Positions 37,058 to 44,140 of a stretch of DNA of 64,000 nucleotides are shown here, piece by piece. Both the position numbers and the translations under genes were made by a program. How positions within the stretch are numbered: the first letter of the stretch is position 1; the number at the start of each line of letters is the position of its first letter. Below the pieces are notes generated by a model. That model was not told the origin of the DNA and did no database searches. It worked only from the letters and a program-made list of their open reading frames with translations. This DNA comes from JBAZLV01 sp964586075. GTDB lineage: Bacteria > Nitrospirota > UBA9217. The stretch spans positions 184,946 to 248,945 of the forward strand of contig CAZPGZ010000001.1 in the NCBI GenBank assembly GCA_964586075.1, read 5' to 3'.

Positions 37058-37465
37058 ATGGAAATCATCGTAACCTTTCCCGGTGGGAAAAAGGTGAATG
37101 CAGAGATTAACGGGATGATTATTAAAACAGATCAACCAGTAAAAGAAGGAGGTGAAGGTACGGCTCCTAGTCCCTTTATACACTTCCTTGCTTCCCTGGG
37201 AACGTGCGCAGGAATCTACGTTCTGAGTTTCTGCCAAGAGCGAAACATTCCGACGGAAAACCTAACGCTCTCTCAACGTATTGAACAAAAAAAAATGGAA
37301 GACGGCAAGACGCAGCTCGATAAAATTATTATTACGATTAATGTTCCTAAAGATTTTCCTGCGAAATATCACAATGCTTTAATAAAGGTGGCAGACCAGT
37401 GCACAGTTAAAAAAACCATTTTGCACCCACCATTGTTTGAAATAAAAACGCAGGTGCGCGAATAA
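37058..37465 (+). CDS. OsmC-family redox protein
   Basis: 135 residues. The two family cysteines are in SLGTCAGIYV (about residue 49) and VADQCTVKKTI (about 114). OsmC/Ohr proteins reduce organic peroxides or handle thiol stress in the cytosol; without an arginine-rich Ohr signature it is a general OsmC-like member (YhfA type). GAAGGAGG precedes the ATG. It converges with yidC with only 14 bp between. Confidence 0.88.
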   Translation: MEIIVTFPGGKKVNAEINGMIIKTDQPVKEGGEGTAPSPFIHFLASLGTCAGIYVLSFCQERNIPTENLTLSQRIEQKKMEDGKTQLDKIIITINVPKDFPAKYHNALIKVADQCTVKKTILHPPLFEIKTQVRE

Positions 37466-37479
37466 AGGCAGTAGAATTA

Positions 37480-39177
37480 TTATGCTGCTGCTTCTCTTTT
37501 TGTTATGATTCGGTGCACATACATCTGCTGTACAATGGACAGTATGTTGCTTATGGTAATGTACAACAAAAGTCCCGCCGGGAGCCACGCAAAAAATATA
37601 ATGAACGCAACATTCATAATCATCATGATTTTTGTTTGTTGAGGATCCGAGGTTGCGGTCATTTTCATCATCACAATCATGCTCAAACCCATAAGCAGGG
37701 GAAGAATATAATATGGATCGTACGCAGAAAGATCCTTGATCCAGAAAGCAATAAACGGCGCTTGCCGCAGCTCTATAGACACCGCAAGAACATTGTAGAG
37801 TGCAATAAAGAAAGGAAACTGCAATAGCATCGGCAGACAACCGCTGAGAGGATTGACCTTGTGGTCTTTGTATAACTTCATCATCTCCTGGTTCATGCGC
37901 TTTGGGTCCTTTTTATATTGCTCTTTGACCGCAGCCATGAGCGGCTGAATTTTTTTCATCTCTTCCATGGAGAGAGAACTTTTGAGAGAGGGGTAAAACA
38001 GCAAAACCCTTACTACAATGGTGAGCAGAATAATGGCGATGCCGTAGTTTTTTGTAAAATCATAAAACCGCTGCATAAGCCAGAACATCGGTTTTGCAAG
38101 AATGCTGAACCAACCATAGTCTACCAGTTGCTCTAAACCGTGGCCCTGTGCTGCAAGCAAGGAAAAGCTTTTTGGTCCGGCAAAAAGAGTAAACGTTTGT
38201 ACGTCCGGCTTATCTTTAATAGTGAGATCTGTTGTGATCAGATCACCAATCTCCGGCAGAGCAGTCGTTTTTTTGCTGGTTATGTTGCCTTTCTTCCCAT
38301 ACAGAATTGTCGCCGTAAAATACTTATCCTCGTGTCCGAACCAGTCAATGATCCCTATATACTGCTGCTCGCCCTTTATCTTTTCTATCTTCTCAGAAAC
38401 GAGTTTTCCGTCTGTCTGCGCAGATATTCCAACACGATCACTTGCCTCAGAACTTACCTTGTCCGCTAATCCGAAATCCGTCCCAAGACTGAGAGTATAA
38501 CCATCGATCCCCGCAGTTTTTATACCGACGTCAACCTTATAATCTGCATTGTAAAAAGTCAGACTTTTCTCGATTATGATGCCCGCAGGACCTTGATAGA
38601 TAAGAACAATAGTTTCTGTCGGTTTTTCTTTGGAGAGCCTGACAGTATTTTCCACATTGGCGCGATAAACAAACTGCGAAGTTGAAAAACGCGTTTTATC
38701 AAGCGGAAGAACAGTCAAAGGATACACCATGTCCTTAGTATCAATCAGTGTTCTGTCCGGAGTAAGCAGTACATTCCCCAATTCTTTTTTTGTTTTTACC
38801 TCTTTTCGTGCCTGTCCCATTACCTGCCTGTATATGGCAGTTAAACCCACATCTGACTTATCCGCCTCTCGATAGTCTTTCAACTCCCAAGATGTAATAA
38901 CACCACCTGCAGTATTAATAACTGCTTTCAATAAATCCGTCTCTACGATGATTTCTTTCCCTTTAGCCGTTTTAATGCTTGCCGACACAGGTGATGGACT
39001 TTCCACTTTTTTTGCCGGCTCTTGTTTTACTTGGGCCTTTTCCTGTTTTGGCGTTTCTGAAACTTGGGGTGCCGGCGGCTGCTGCGGTTTAACGAAAAAA
39101 ACCAAATAAACCACAAAAACAACTACCGAAAGAGCTATCGCTAAAAATAGATTTTTTGTTTCTATTTTGGGTTCCAT
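37480..39177 (-). CDS. yidC: membrane protein insertase YidC
   Basis: 565 residues with an N-terminal membrane anchor (LFLAIALSVVVFVVYLVFFV), a large periplasmic beta-domain (about 90-350), and five transmembrane helices containing YKDHKVNPLSGCLPMLLQFPFF. It inserts inner-membrane proteins alone or with SecYEG. The long periplasmic domain is the Gram-negative form. GGGAGG lies before the ATG at 39177. It is the last gene of the rpmH-rnpA-yidD-yidC operon. jag and mnmE do not follow it as they often do. Confidence 0.95.
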   Translation of the reverse strand: MEPKIETKNLFLAIALSVVVFVVYLVFFVKPQQPPAPQVSETPKQEKAQVKQEPAKKVESPSPVSASIKTAKGKEIIVETDLLKAVINTAGGVITSWELKDYREADKSDVGLTAIYRQVMGQARKEVKTKKELGNVLLTPDRTLIDTKDMVYPLTVLPLDKTRFSTSQFVYRANVENTVRLSKEKPTETIVLIYQGPAGIIIEKSLTFYNADYKVDVGIKTAGIDGYTLSLGTDFGLADKVSSEASDRVGISAQTDGKLVSEKIEKIKGEQQYIGIIDWFGHEDKYFTATILYGKKGNITSKKTTALPEIGDLITTDLTIKDKPDVQTFTLFAGPKSFSLLAAQGHGLEQLVDYGWFSILAKPMFWLMQRFYDFTKNYGIAIILLTIVVRVLLFYPSLKSSLSMEEMKKIQPLMAAVKEQYKKDPKRMNQEMMKLYKDHKVNPLSGCLPMLLQFPFFIALYNVLAVSIELRQAPFIAFWIKDLSAYDPYYILPLLMGLSMIVMMKMTATSDPQQTKIMMIMNVAFIIFFAWLPAGLLLYITISNILSIVQQMYVHRIITKREAAA

Positions 39178-39191
39178 GAATCCTCCCGAAA

Positions 39192-39434
39192 TTAACGTAC
39201 AGGATCGTATCCGCCTGGATGAAATGGATGGCACTTAGCAAGGCGTACTAACGTCAACCATACAGCAGTTAGTAAGCCTTTTTTTTCGAACGCCTCAATC
39301 GCATACTCAGAACAGGTAGGAATGAACCTGCATGCGTGCGGCAAAAAAGGTGATAGAAAACGCTTGTAAGACCTCAAAATGAAAAGTATGATTTTTCTCA
39401 CGGATGCATAAGTAAACACGAGTAATTTTTTCAC
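39192..39434 (-). CDS. yidD: membrane protein insertion efficiency factor YidD
   Basis: 80 residues with the family core LRSYKRFLSPFLPHACRFIPTCSEYAIEA and the ending CHPFHPGGYDPV. It is a small amphipathic protein that assists YidC. The start is GTG overlapping the rnpA stop by 4 bases (GTGA). Confidence 0.93.
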   Translation of the reverse strand: MKKLLVFTYASVRKIILFILRSYKRFLSPFLPHACRFIPTCSEYAIEAFEKKGLLTAVWLTLVRLAKCHPFHPGGYDPVR

Positions 39435-39772
39435 CAGAGAACTGTTTTGTGTACTACTTGTTCAACCGTTTGTAATATCTGCTTGTATGAAGCCGTAAGT
39501 AAATCAGAACGTGCAATAAACACAACATCATAGCCCTTTGTATGGCCGTGAAGCACCTGCGTTATACACGCCCTGATCCGTCGTTTCAACCGATTTCGTT
39601 TTACTGCGTTTGTCAGCTTTTTGCTGACGGAAATACCGATTCTAAAATTACCGACTGTATTTTTGACACAAAAAAGAGAAAGACCGTCAACAGACAGTCT
39701 TTTACCTTTCATAACAAAAGAAAAATCAGCATTTTTTCTTAAACGCTCGCTTTTCCTGTATGCATACGGCAT
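39431..39772 (-). CDS. rnpA: ribonuclease P protein component
   Basis: 113 residues. The RNR-type signature is KLTNAVKRNRLKRRIRA (about 60-76), and the start SERLRKNADFSFVMK is typical. It binds RNase P RNA to process tRNA 5' ends. The ATG at 39772 is chosen because AGGA lies 8 bases upstream and the N-terminus aligns with the family. Confidence 0.93.
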   Translation of the reverse strand: MPYAYRKSERLRKNADFSFVMKGKRLSVDGLSLFCVKNTVGNFRIGISVSKKLTNAVKRNRLKRRIRACITQVLHGHTKGYDVVFIARSDLLTASYKQILQTVEQVVHKTVLW

Positions 39773-39794
39773 GCACGCTATCCTACTGAAAAAT

Positions 39795-39932
39795 TTATAC
39801 GGCGAGACGTTTTCTGCCCTTTGCTCTCCGGCGATTGATCGCTTTTCTACCACCTGCCGTGCTCATTCTTTTTCTGAATCCCTGAGCTCTTTTTTGCTTG
39901 AGATTGCTTTTTTGCGCTGTGGTTTCTGACAT
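39795..39932 (-). CDS. rpmH: 50S ribosomal protein L34
   Basis: 45 residues, too short for most gene callers. The core QGFRKRMSTAGGRKAINRRR and the end AKGRKRLAV are unmistakable. The N-terminus is MSETTAQKSNLKQKR instead of the near-universal MKRTYQPS type. AAGGAG is 8 bases before the ATG. It is the first gene of the rnpA-yidD-yidC operon, 22 bp before rnpA. Confidence 0.95.
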   Translation of the reverse strand: MSETTAQKSNLKQKRAQGFRKRMSTAGGRKAINRRRAKGRKRLAV

Positions 39933-39967
39933 TGCTTCTACTCCTTAAAATAATAAAATAGAGAGTT

Positions 39968-39995
39968 ATTATAAGCAAAAACTTTTTATTGTCAA
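39968..39995 (-). promoter_or_regulatory. consensus sigma-70 promoter of the rpmH operon
   Basis: On the minus strand TTGACA (39995-39990) and TATAAT (39973-39968) are 16 bp apart, both perfect hexamers. The ATG of rpmH lies 36 bp further on. Confidence 0.9.
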
Positions 39996-40274
39996 GTAAA
40001 ATAACGATCATTTTACTCGTTAGGAAAGAGAGTGAGTGATAGAAACATTGTGCTGTCAGAAATAAATACTATTGTTATAAATAAATAAAATAGTAGCAGT
40101 AGTAATAGGTCTTGTGAATATGTTAATAGAGAAAAAAAAGAATTGAAAATATGGAAAAAAGAAGAACAAGAAACAGGATCAACAGTTTGTGTATAGGAGT
40201 ATATAACGCTGTTGATAAAGACCTTGTGCTATTTACGAACAGGTTATTACAGTAAAGTCCACAGCAGAATGTTA
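39996..40274. other. A+T-rich intergenic region on the origin side of rpmH
   Basis: No gene was seen. The stretch is strongly A+T-rich. It has a DnaA-box-like site, TGTTGATAA at 40210-40218 (one mismatch). It may be one arm of a bipartite origin. Confidence 0.4.
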
Positions 40275-40622
40275 TTATCCGGGAGGCCAGGAAAACCAGC
40301 GGCCAGACAGGAGATGAAGGTGGATATGAAAAACAGATTGACCGGCGTTTTTGCCGTTATTAATGACAAGACGATATCCGTCTTCATCGAGGCCTTGTTG
40401 CGCAGCAATAGACTTTGCGACGAAAAAAAGGTGGCCGATAAGTTCCCGGTCAGAAACAACCATACTGTGAACGTCGATAATATGTTTTTTGGGAACAATA
40501 AGGATATGGGTTGGTGCCTGGGGACGAACGTCTTCAAAAGCTAAAGCAAAATCATCTTCATAAACGATTTTGGCAGGAATTTTCTTTTCGATAATGTTAC
40601 AGAAGATGCAGGAAGAATCCAT
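40275..40622 (-). CDS. HIT-family nucleotide hydrolase (HinT type)
   Basis: 115 residues. It starts CIFCNIIEKKIPAKIVYEDD and carries the histidine triad HIHLHLL near residue 103, ending GRWFSWPPG as HinT proteins do. HinT hydrolyses purine nucleoside phosphoramidates. It follows hisI by 23 bp on the same strand, probably as an operon. Confidence 0.92.
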   Translation of the reverse strand: MDSSCIFCNIIEKKIPAKIVYEDDFALAFEDVRPQAPTHILIVPKKHIIDVHSMVVSDRELIGHLFFVAKSIAAQQGLDEDGYRLVINNGKNAGQSVFHIHLHLLSGRWFSWPPG

Positions 40623-40645
40623 GTTTGTAATTTTCTCCGGAAAAA

Positions 40646-40966
40646 TCAAGAGAAACTTCTATAAAAACAGCTTCTTTGGCCGGTATGGCAAGCAGGACCT
40701 GTTTGTTCAACTTTGATGAGAAGGGTATCAAGATCGCAATCATAAAAAATTTCTTTTACACGCTGAATATTGCCGGATGTTTCTCCCTTTTGCCAGAATT
40801 TCTGTCGGGACCGGCTCCAGAACCATGTCAGCTTTGTCTCCACGGTTTTGCGCAAAGAAGCGTCGTTCATATATGCAACCATAAGGACCTCTCCTGTTTT
40901 CCAGTCTTGTATTACGGCAGGAATTAAGCCCTTATCGTCATATTTAAGGTTATCTGGTATCTGCAT
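40646..40966 (-). CDS. hisI: phosphoribosyl-AMP cyclohydrolase
   Basis: 106 residues. HisI opens the adenine ring in the third step of histidine synthesis. Signatures are LMVAYMNDASL, TWFWSRSRQKFWQKGETSGN, DCDLDTLLIKV and the zinc-cysteine pair in PACHTGQRSCF. It is a stand-alone hisI with no HisE part. The start at MQIPDNLK is chosen by family length; upstream in-frame starts would run into the origin region. Confidence 0.93.
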   Translation of the reverse strand: MQIPDNLKYDDKGLIPAVIQDWKTGEVLMVAYMNDASLRKTVETKLTWFWSRSRQKFWQKGETSGNIQRVKEIFYDCDLDTLLIKVEQTGPACHTGQRSCFYRSFS

Positions 40967-41345
40967 AATTAACACCGAGGCTATTTTTATCATAAAAAAA
41001 AAATAATGTCCAGAGAAAGTAGTGAAAATCGTTTTCCACAAAAAAATTGAGAGCAAAAAATAAAATTAATCAGGCACAAAATAACTCATATAAAAAAGCT
41101 TGCCAGAAACATAGCGTTCTGGTATAGTCAAAATTCATGTTGGTACCTGCGTAGTAATAAATATGCAAAATACATGCTATGTATTGTTTACCAAGAACAC
41201 GCAAAATCCTGCAAAAATGTGGTACCTAAAATCGGACAAGAAGCCTCCGAACGAGCCAATAACCTACAGAAAATTAAAGAATTTATTGTTTATTAACACC
41301 TGTGGATAAGCATGTTTGTAACTGAGGTGTTTTTAAAGGACTTTT
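40967..41345. other. probable oriC region upstream of dnaA
   Basis: Strongly A+T-rich, between divergent hisI and dnaA. It holds a perfect DnaA box, TGTGGATAA (41301-41309), and a one-mismatch box, TTTTCCACA (41032-41040). Transcription switches from minus to plus here, with dnaA and dnaN just downstream and rpmH just upstream. No other gene was seen. Confidence 0.65.
41301..41309 (+). promoter_or_regulatory. DnaA box
   Basis: Perfect TGTGGATAA, 37 bp before the dnaA start. It could serve origin firing or dnaA autoregulation. Confidence 0.8.
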
Positions 41346-42674
41346 ATGGAACGCGAACGGGTTTGGGAAGAAATTCTTTTACTGATAGAAAACCGAATAT
41401 CCAAGCAGGTTTACGATACGTGGTTCAGCCAGTCTAAGCTTCTCTCAATGACAGGAAACAAACTACAGATTGAGGTGCCCAGCAAGTTTCATCGTGACTG
41501 GATAAAAGAGCACCATTGGGAAACGTTCACAGACGTTATTCAGGAAGTCACAAAGCAGAACAACATCGAAATAGATTTTTTTGTCCAGCCGCAGCAAGCT
41601 AAAAAAGCGGAACGTCCGGGGAAGGAAGAACAAAAAAGCACGCGTGAAGAAAAAATTGGCCTTTTTGAGAAGAAGTATACCTTCAGTACTTTCGTTGTCG
41701 GTCCCAGCAATCAGTTTGCACATGCGGCAGCAAAGGCCGTGGCAGATGCCCCGGGCAGAGCATATAATCCGCTGTTTATCTACAGCGGTGTGGGATTAGG
41801 CAAAACACACCTGGTCAGCGCCATTGGCCACCACGTGCAGAGCCGGTCACCTCGCGCAAAAGTAGCTTATCTTTCTTCAGAACAATTCACAAATGAGCTT
41901 ATAAATCGCATGAGTCACCAGCGAATGGAGGAGTTTCGGCAGAAGTACCGGAATATGGACATACTCCTCATTGACGATATTCAGTTCATTGCCGGCAAAG
42001 AACGCACCCAGGAAGAATTTTTTCATACGTTCAACGCACTTTACGAGGCGCAAAAGCAGATTGTGCTGACAAGCGACCGCCAGCCCAAAGAAATTCCGGA
42101 TATTGAAGAACGTCTCCGTTCACGGTTTGAATCCGGCTTGATTTCGGACATACAGACCCCGGATCTCGAGACGCGCATTGCAATTCTTAAGAAAAAGGCG
42201 GACTTCTGGGGCATTCGACTTCCGGATGATGTCGCGGAATTTCTTGCGTCGATCATGAAAAGCAACATCCGCGAACTTGAAGGCGGACTCGTCAAGCTTG
42301 GCGCGGTTTCGTCCCTGACAAATACTGAAATAACGCAGGAGCTTGCGAAAAACGAACTGAAATATCTCATCGACAACAGAGATAGGGTCATCACGAAAGA
42401 GATTGTCCAGAAAGTCGTAGCAGAAGCCTTTGGGATAAAAATAGCGGACTTAAAATCAAAGAGACGAACAAAGGCGATTGTTCTGCCGCGCCAAGTGGCG
42501 ATGTATCTTTGCCGCAGCATCACAGGAGCATCGCTGCCGGAGACGGGCGCCTTTTTTGGCGGCAAGGATCATAGCACTGTTATTCACGCGTGCAAGGTAA
42601 TTGAGGAAAAAAAGGAAAAAGATCCGGAACTGAAGGCAAAAATAGAACTGTTGATTAAACAGCTAAAGCTTTGA
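41346..42674 (+). CDS. dnaA: chromosomal replication initiator protein DnaA
   Basis: 442 residues. Domain I starts with VWEEILLLIENRISKQVYDTWF. A charged linker (residues 75-100) precedes the AAA+ domain with GVGLGKTHLVSAIGHH and LLIDDIQFIAGKERTQEE. The C-terminal DNA-binding domain has the signature GGKDHSTVIHACKVIE. A TAAAGGA site lies just before the ATG. Confidence 0.98.
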   Translation: MERERVWEEILLLIENRISKQVYDTWFSQSKLLSMTGNKLQIEVPSKFHRDWIKEHHWETFTDVIQEVTKQNNIEIDFFVQPQQAKKAERPGKEEQKSTREEKIGLFEKKYTFSTFVVGPSNQFAHAAAKAVADAPGRAYNPLFIYSGVGLGKTHLVSAIGHHVQSRSPRAKVAYLSSEQFTNELINRMSHQRMEEFRQKYRNMDILLIDDIQFIAGKERTQEEFFHTFNALYEAQKQIVLTSDRQPKEIPDIEERLRSRFESGLISDIQTPDLETRIAILKKKADFWGIRLPDDVAEFLASIMKSNIRELEGGLVKLGAVSSLTNTEITQELAKNELKYLIDNRDRVITKEIVQKVVAEAFGIKIADLKSKRRTKAIVLPRQVAMYLCRSITGASLPETGAFFGGKDHSTVIHACKVIEEKKEKDPELKAKIELLIKQLKL

Positions 42675-42704
42675 AAATATAAAAAAATAATCCAAAAAAA
42701 TGTA

Positions 42705-42733
42705 TTGCAATTTCATCTAAACTCTGATACGAT
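42705..42733 (+). promoter_or_regulatory. sigma-70-like promoter of dnaN
   Basis: TTGCAA (42705-42710) and TACGAT (42728-42733) are 17 bp apart, in the 86-bp dnaA-dnaN gap. Confidence 0.5.
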
Positions 42734-42760
42734 CAATATGCTGTGACAGGAGGTTTCCTG

Positions 42761-43879
42761 ATGAAAGTAAAAATCAAGAAAGAAGAAATTCTGAAGGGAT
42801 TGCAGAGAATTCAGGGTATCGTGGAAAAGAAAAATACGATGCCGATTCTTTCGAATATGCTTCTCACAGCAGATGAAAACGGGGTGGAGATTGTCGCCAC
42901 CGACCTGGAAATCGGGCTGCGTGGCCGGTATACAGCGGAAGTTGAAAAAGCGGGCGCAGTGGCCGTTTCCGCAAAAAAGATGTACGAAATTGTACGAGAA
43001 CTTCCTGCGGAAGATATCCAAATAAACGTTGAAGGTAATGCTAATTGGGTAAAGATTGCATCCGGCCATTCTCAGTTTAAACTGGTAGGGCTTCCGAAAG
43101 ATGATTATCCCGCGCTTCCGGATGTCGAGGAAGAAGGAATGATTGCCATCGAAGGCGATACGCTGCGGGACATGATCAAAAAAACACTCTACGCCGTGGG
43201 TGAAAACGATGCCCGGTACGTATTGAACGGCCTTTTCGTGCATATGACCCAAACGAAGGGCGGCCTCAGCATCCGCATGGTCGGGACGGATGGCCACCGG
43301 TTATCCATGGTTGATCGGGTAATCGATGCGAAGCATAAAGAAGAAAGCATTATTGTTCCTAAAAAAACCATGATGGAACTTCGTAGGCTTCTTGAAGAAG
43401 ATTCGCCAAATACGGAGCTTCGGATCGGATTCAGTAAAAACCATGCGTTGTTCAAGCGAGACGGCCTGGTGATGGTGTCGAAACTTATTGATGGAAACTA
43501 TCCTAATTATCTTCAGGTCGTGCCTGTCAAGAGCACAAAAAAAGTTACGGTGCCGAAAGAAGAATTGGCTCATGCGGTAAAACGGGTGTCCATCTTGTCA
43601 AAAGAGAAAACCAATGCGGTAAAATTGCAGCTCGAAAAAGGGCTGCTGGCCCTTTCCACAAACAATCCGGAAGTGGGCGAAGCAAACGAAGAGCTTGCGG
43701 TAGACTATAAAAACGAAGGAATCATTATCGGTTTTAATTCCCGCTACTTGATCGATGCTCTTTCCGCTATTGACCGGGAGACGATTTCTCTCGAATTCAA
43801 TGATGCGCTCAGCCCTTGCCTTATCATGGAAGAAGGCGATGAGCATTATAAGTGTGTTGTCATGCCCATGAGAGTGTAG
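42761..43879 (+). CDS. dnaN: DNA polymerase III beta sliding clamp
   Basis: 372 residues, the usual clamp length, made of three clamp folds: MKVKIKKEEILKGLQRIQG at the start, GTDGHRLSMVDRVI in the middle, and FNSRYLIDALSAI with CLIMEEGDEHYKCVVMPMRV at the end. An AGGAGG site precedes the ATG at 42761. recF, which often follows, is absent; instead a 261-bp structured leader precedes gyrB. Confidence 0.97.
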   Translation: MKVKIKKEEILKGLQRIQGIVEKKNTMPILSNMLLTADENGVEIVATDLEIGLRGRYTAEVEKAGAVAVSAKKMYEIVRELPAEDIQINVEGNANWVKIASGHSQFKLVGLPKDDYPALPDVEEEGMIAIEGDTLRDMIKKTLYAVGENDARYVLNGLFVHMTQTKGGLSIRMVGTDGHRLSMVDRVIDAKHKEESIIVPKKTMMELRRLLEEDSPNTELRIGFSKNHALFKRDGLVMVSKLIDGNYPNYLQVVPVKSTKKVTVPKEELAHAVKRVSILSKEKTNAVKLQLEKGLLALSTNNPEVGEANEELAVDYKNEGIIIGFNSRYLIDALSAIDRETISLEFNDALSPCLIMEEGDEHYKCVVMPMRV

Positions 43880-43913
43880 GATAAAACAGCATAAAGACGA
43901 AGGCAGAACGCTC

Positions 43914-44078
43914 AGCTGGAAGAATTCAAGGTTTTGGCCTTGCAAACAGCTGCAGTGAAGATAAGCATTCTCTTTATTTTGCAGAAACCGTGCGAAGGTG
44001 TAGCACCTTATCGCAGAGCAGATACTCCAGCTTTGTTATGCCTGCGGCGCGGGAAACACATTCATGTTCCGGTGTTTC
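43914..44078 (+). ncRNA. candidate structured leader RNA of gyrB
   Basis: A closing helix AGCTGGA/TCCAGCT (43914-43920 with 44026-44032) encloses three hairpins. These are CAAGG/CCTTG (43927-43942); CTGC with AAGATAAG paired to CTTTATTTT and GCAG (43950-43984); and TGCGAAGGTG paired to CACCTTatCGCA (43991-44015). A further hairpin, GAAACAC/GTGTTTC, follows at 44053-44078, and then an intrinsic terminator. Aptamer-like junction plus terminator is the plan of a riboswitch or attenuator. Pairing was found by eye, and no covariation evidence is available. Confidence 0.45.
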
Positions 44079-44091
44079 TGGGGTAAGCTTT

Positions 44092-44129
44092 GAGGGATTT
44101 CCGCACCGTGCGGGTGAATCCCTCTTTTT
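44092..44129 (+). terminator. intrinsic terminator directly before gyrB (attenuator)
   Basis: The outer stem GAGGGATT/AATCCCTC (44092-44099, 44117-44124) and inner stem CCGCA/TGCGG are followed by TTTTT (44125-44129). The gyrB Shine-Dalgarno GAGGAG begins 3 bases later, so no promoter fits between. gyrB transcripts started upstream must read through. Confidence 0.85.
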
Positions 44130-44140
44130 GTGAGGAGTGG

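Noticed and set aside
44090..44140. 17-residue N-terminal extension of GyrB
   Set aside because: It would be encoded by the terminator stem; the ATG at 44141 has a proper ribosome site and matches the GyrB N-terminus.
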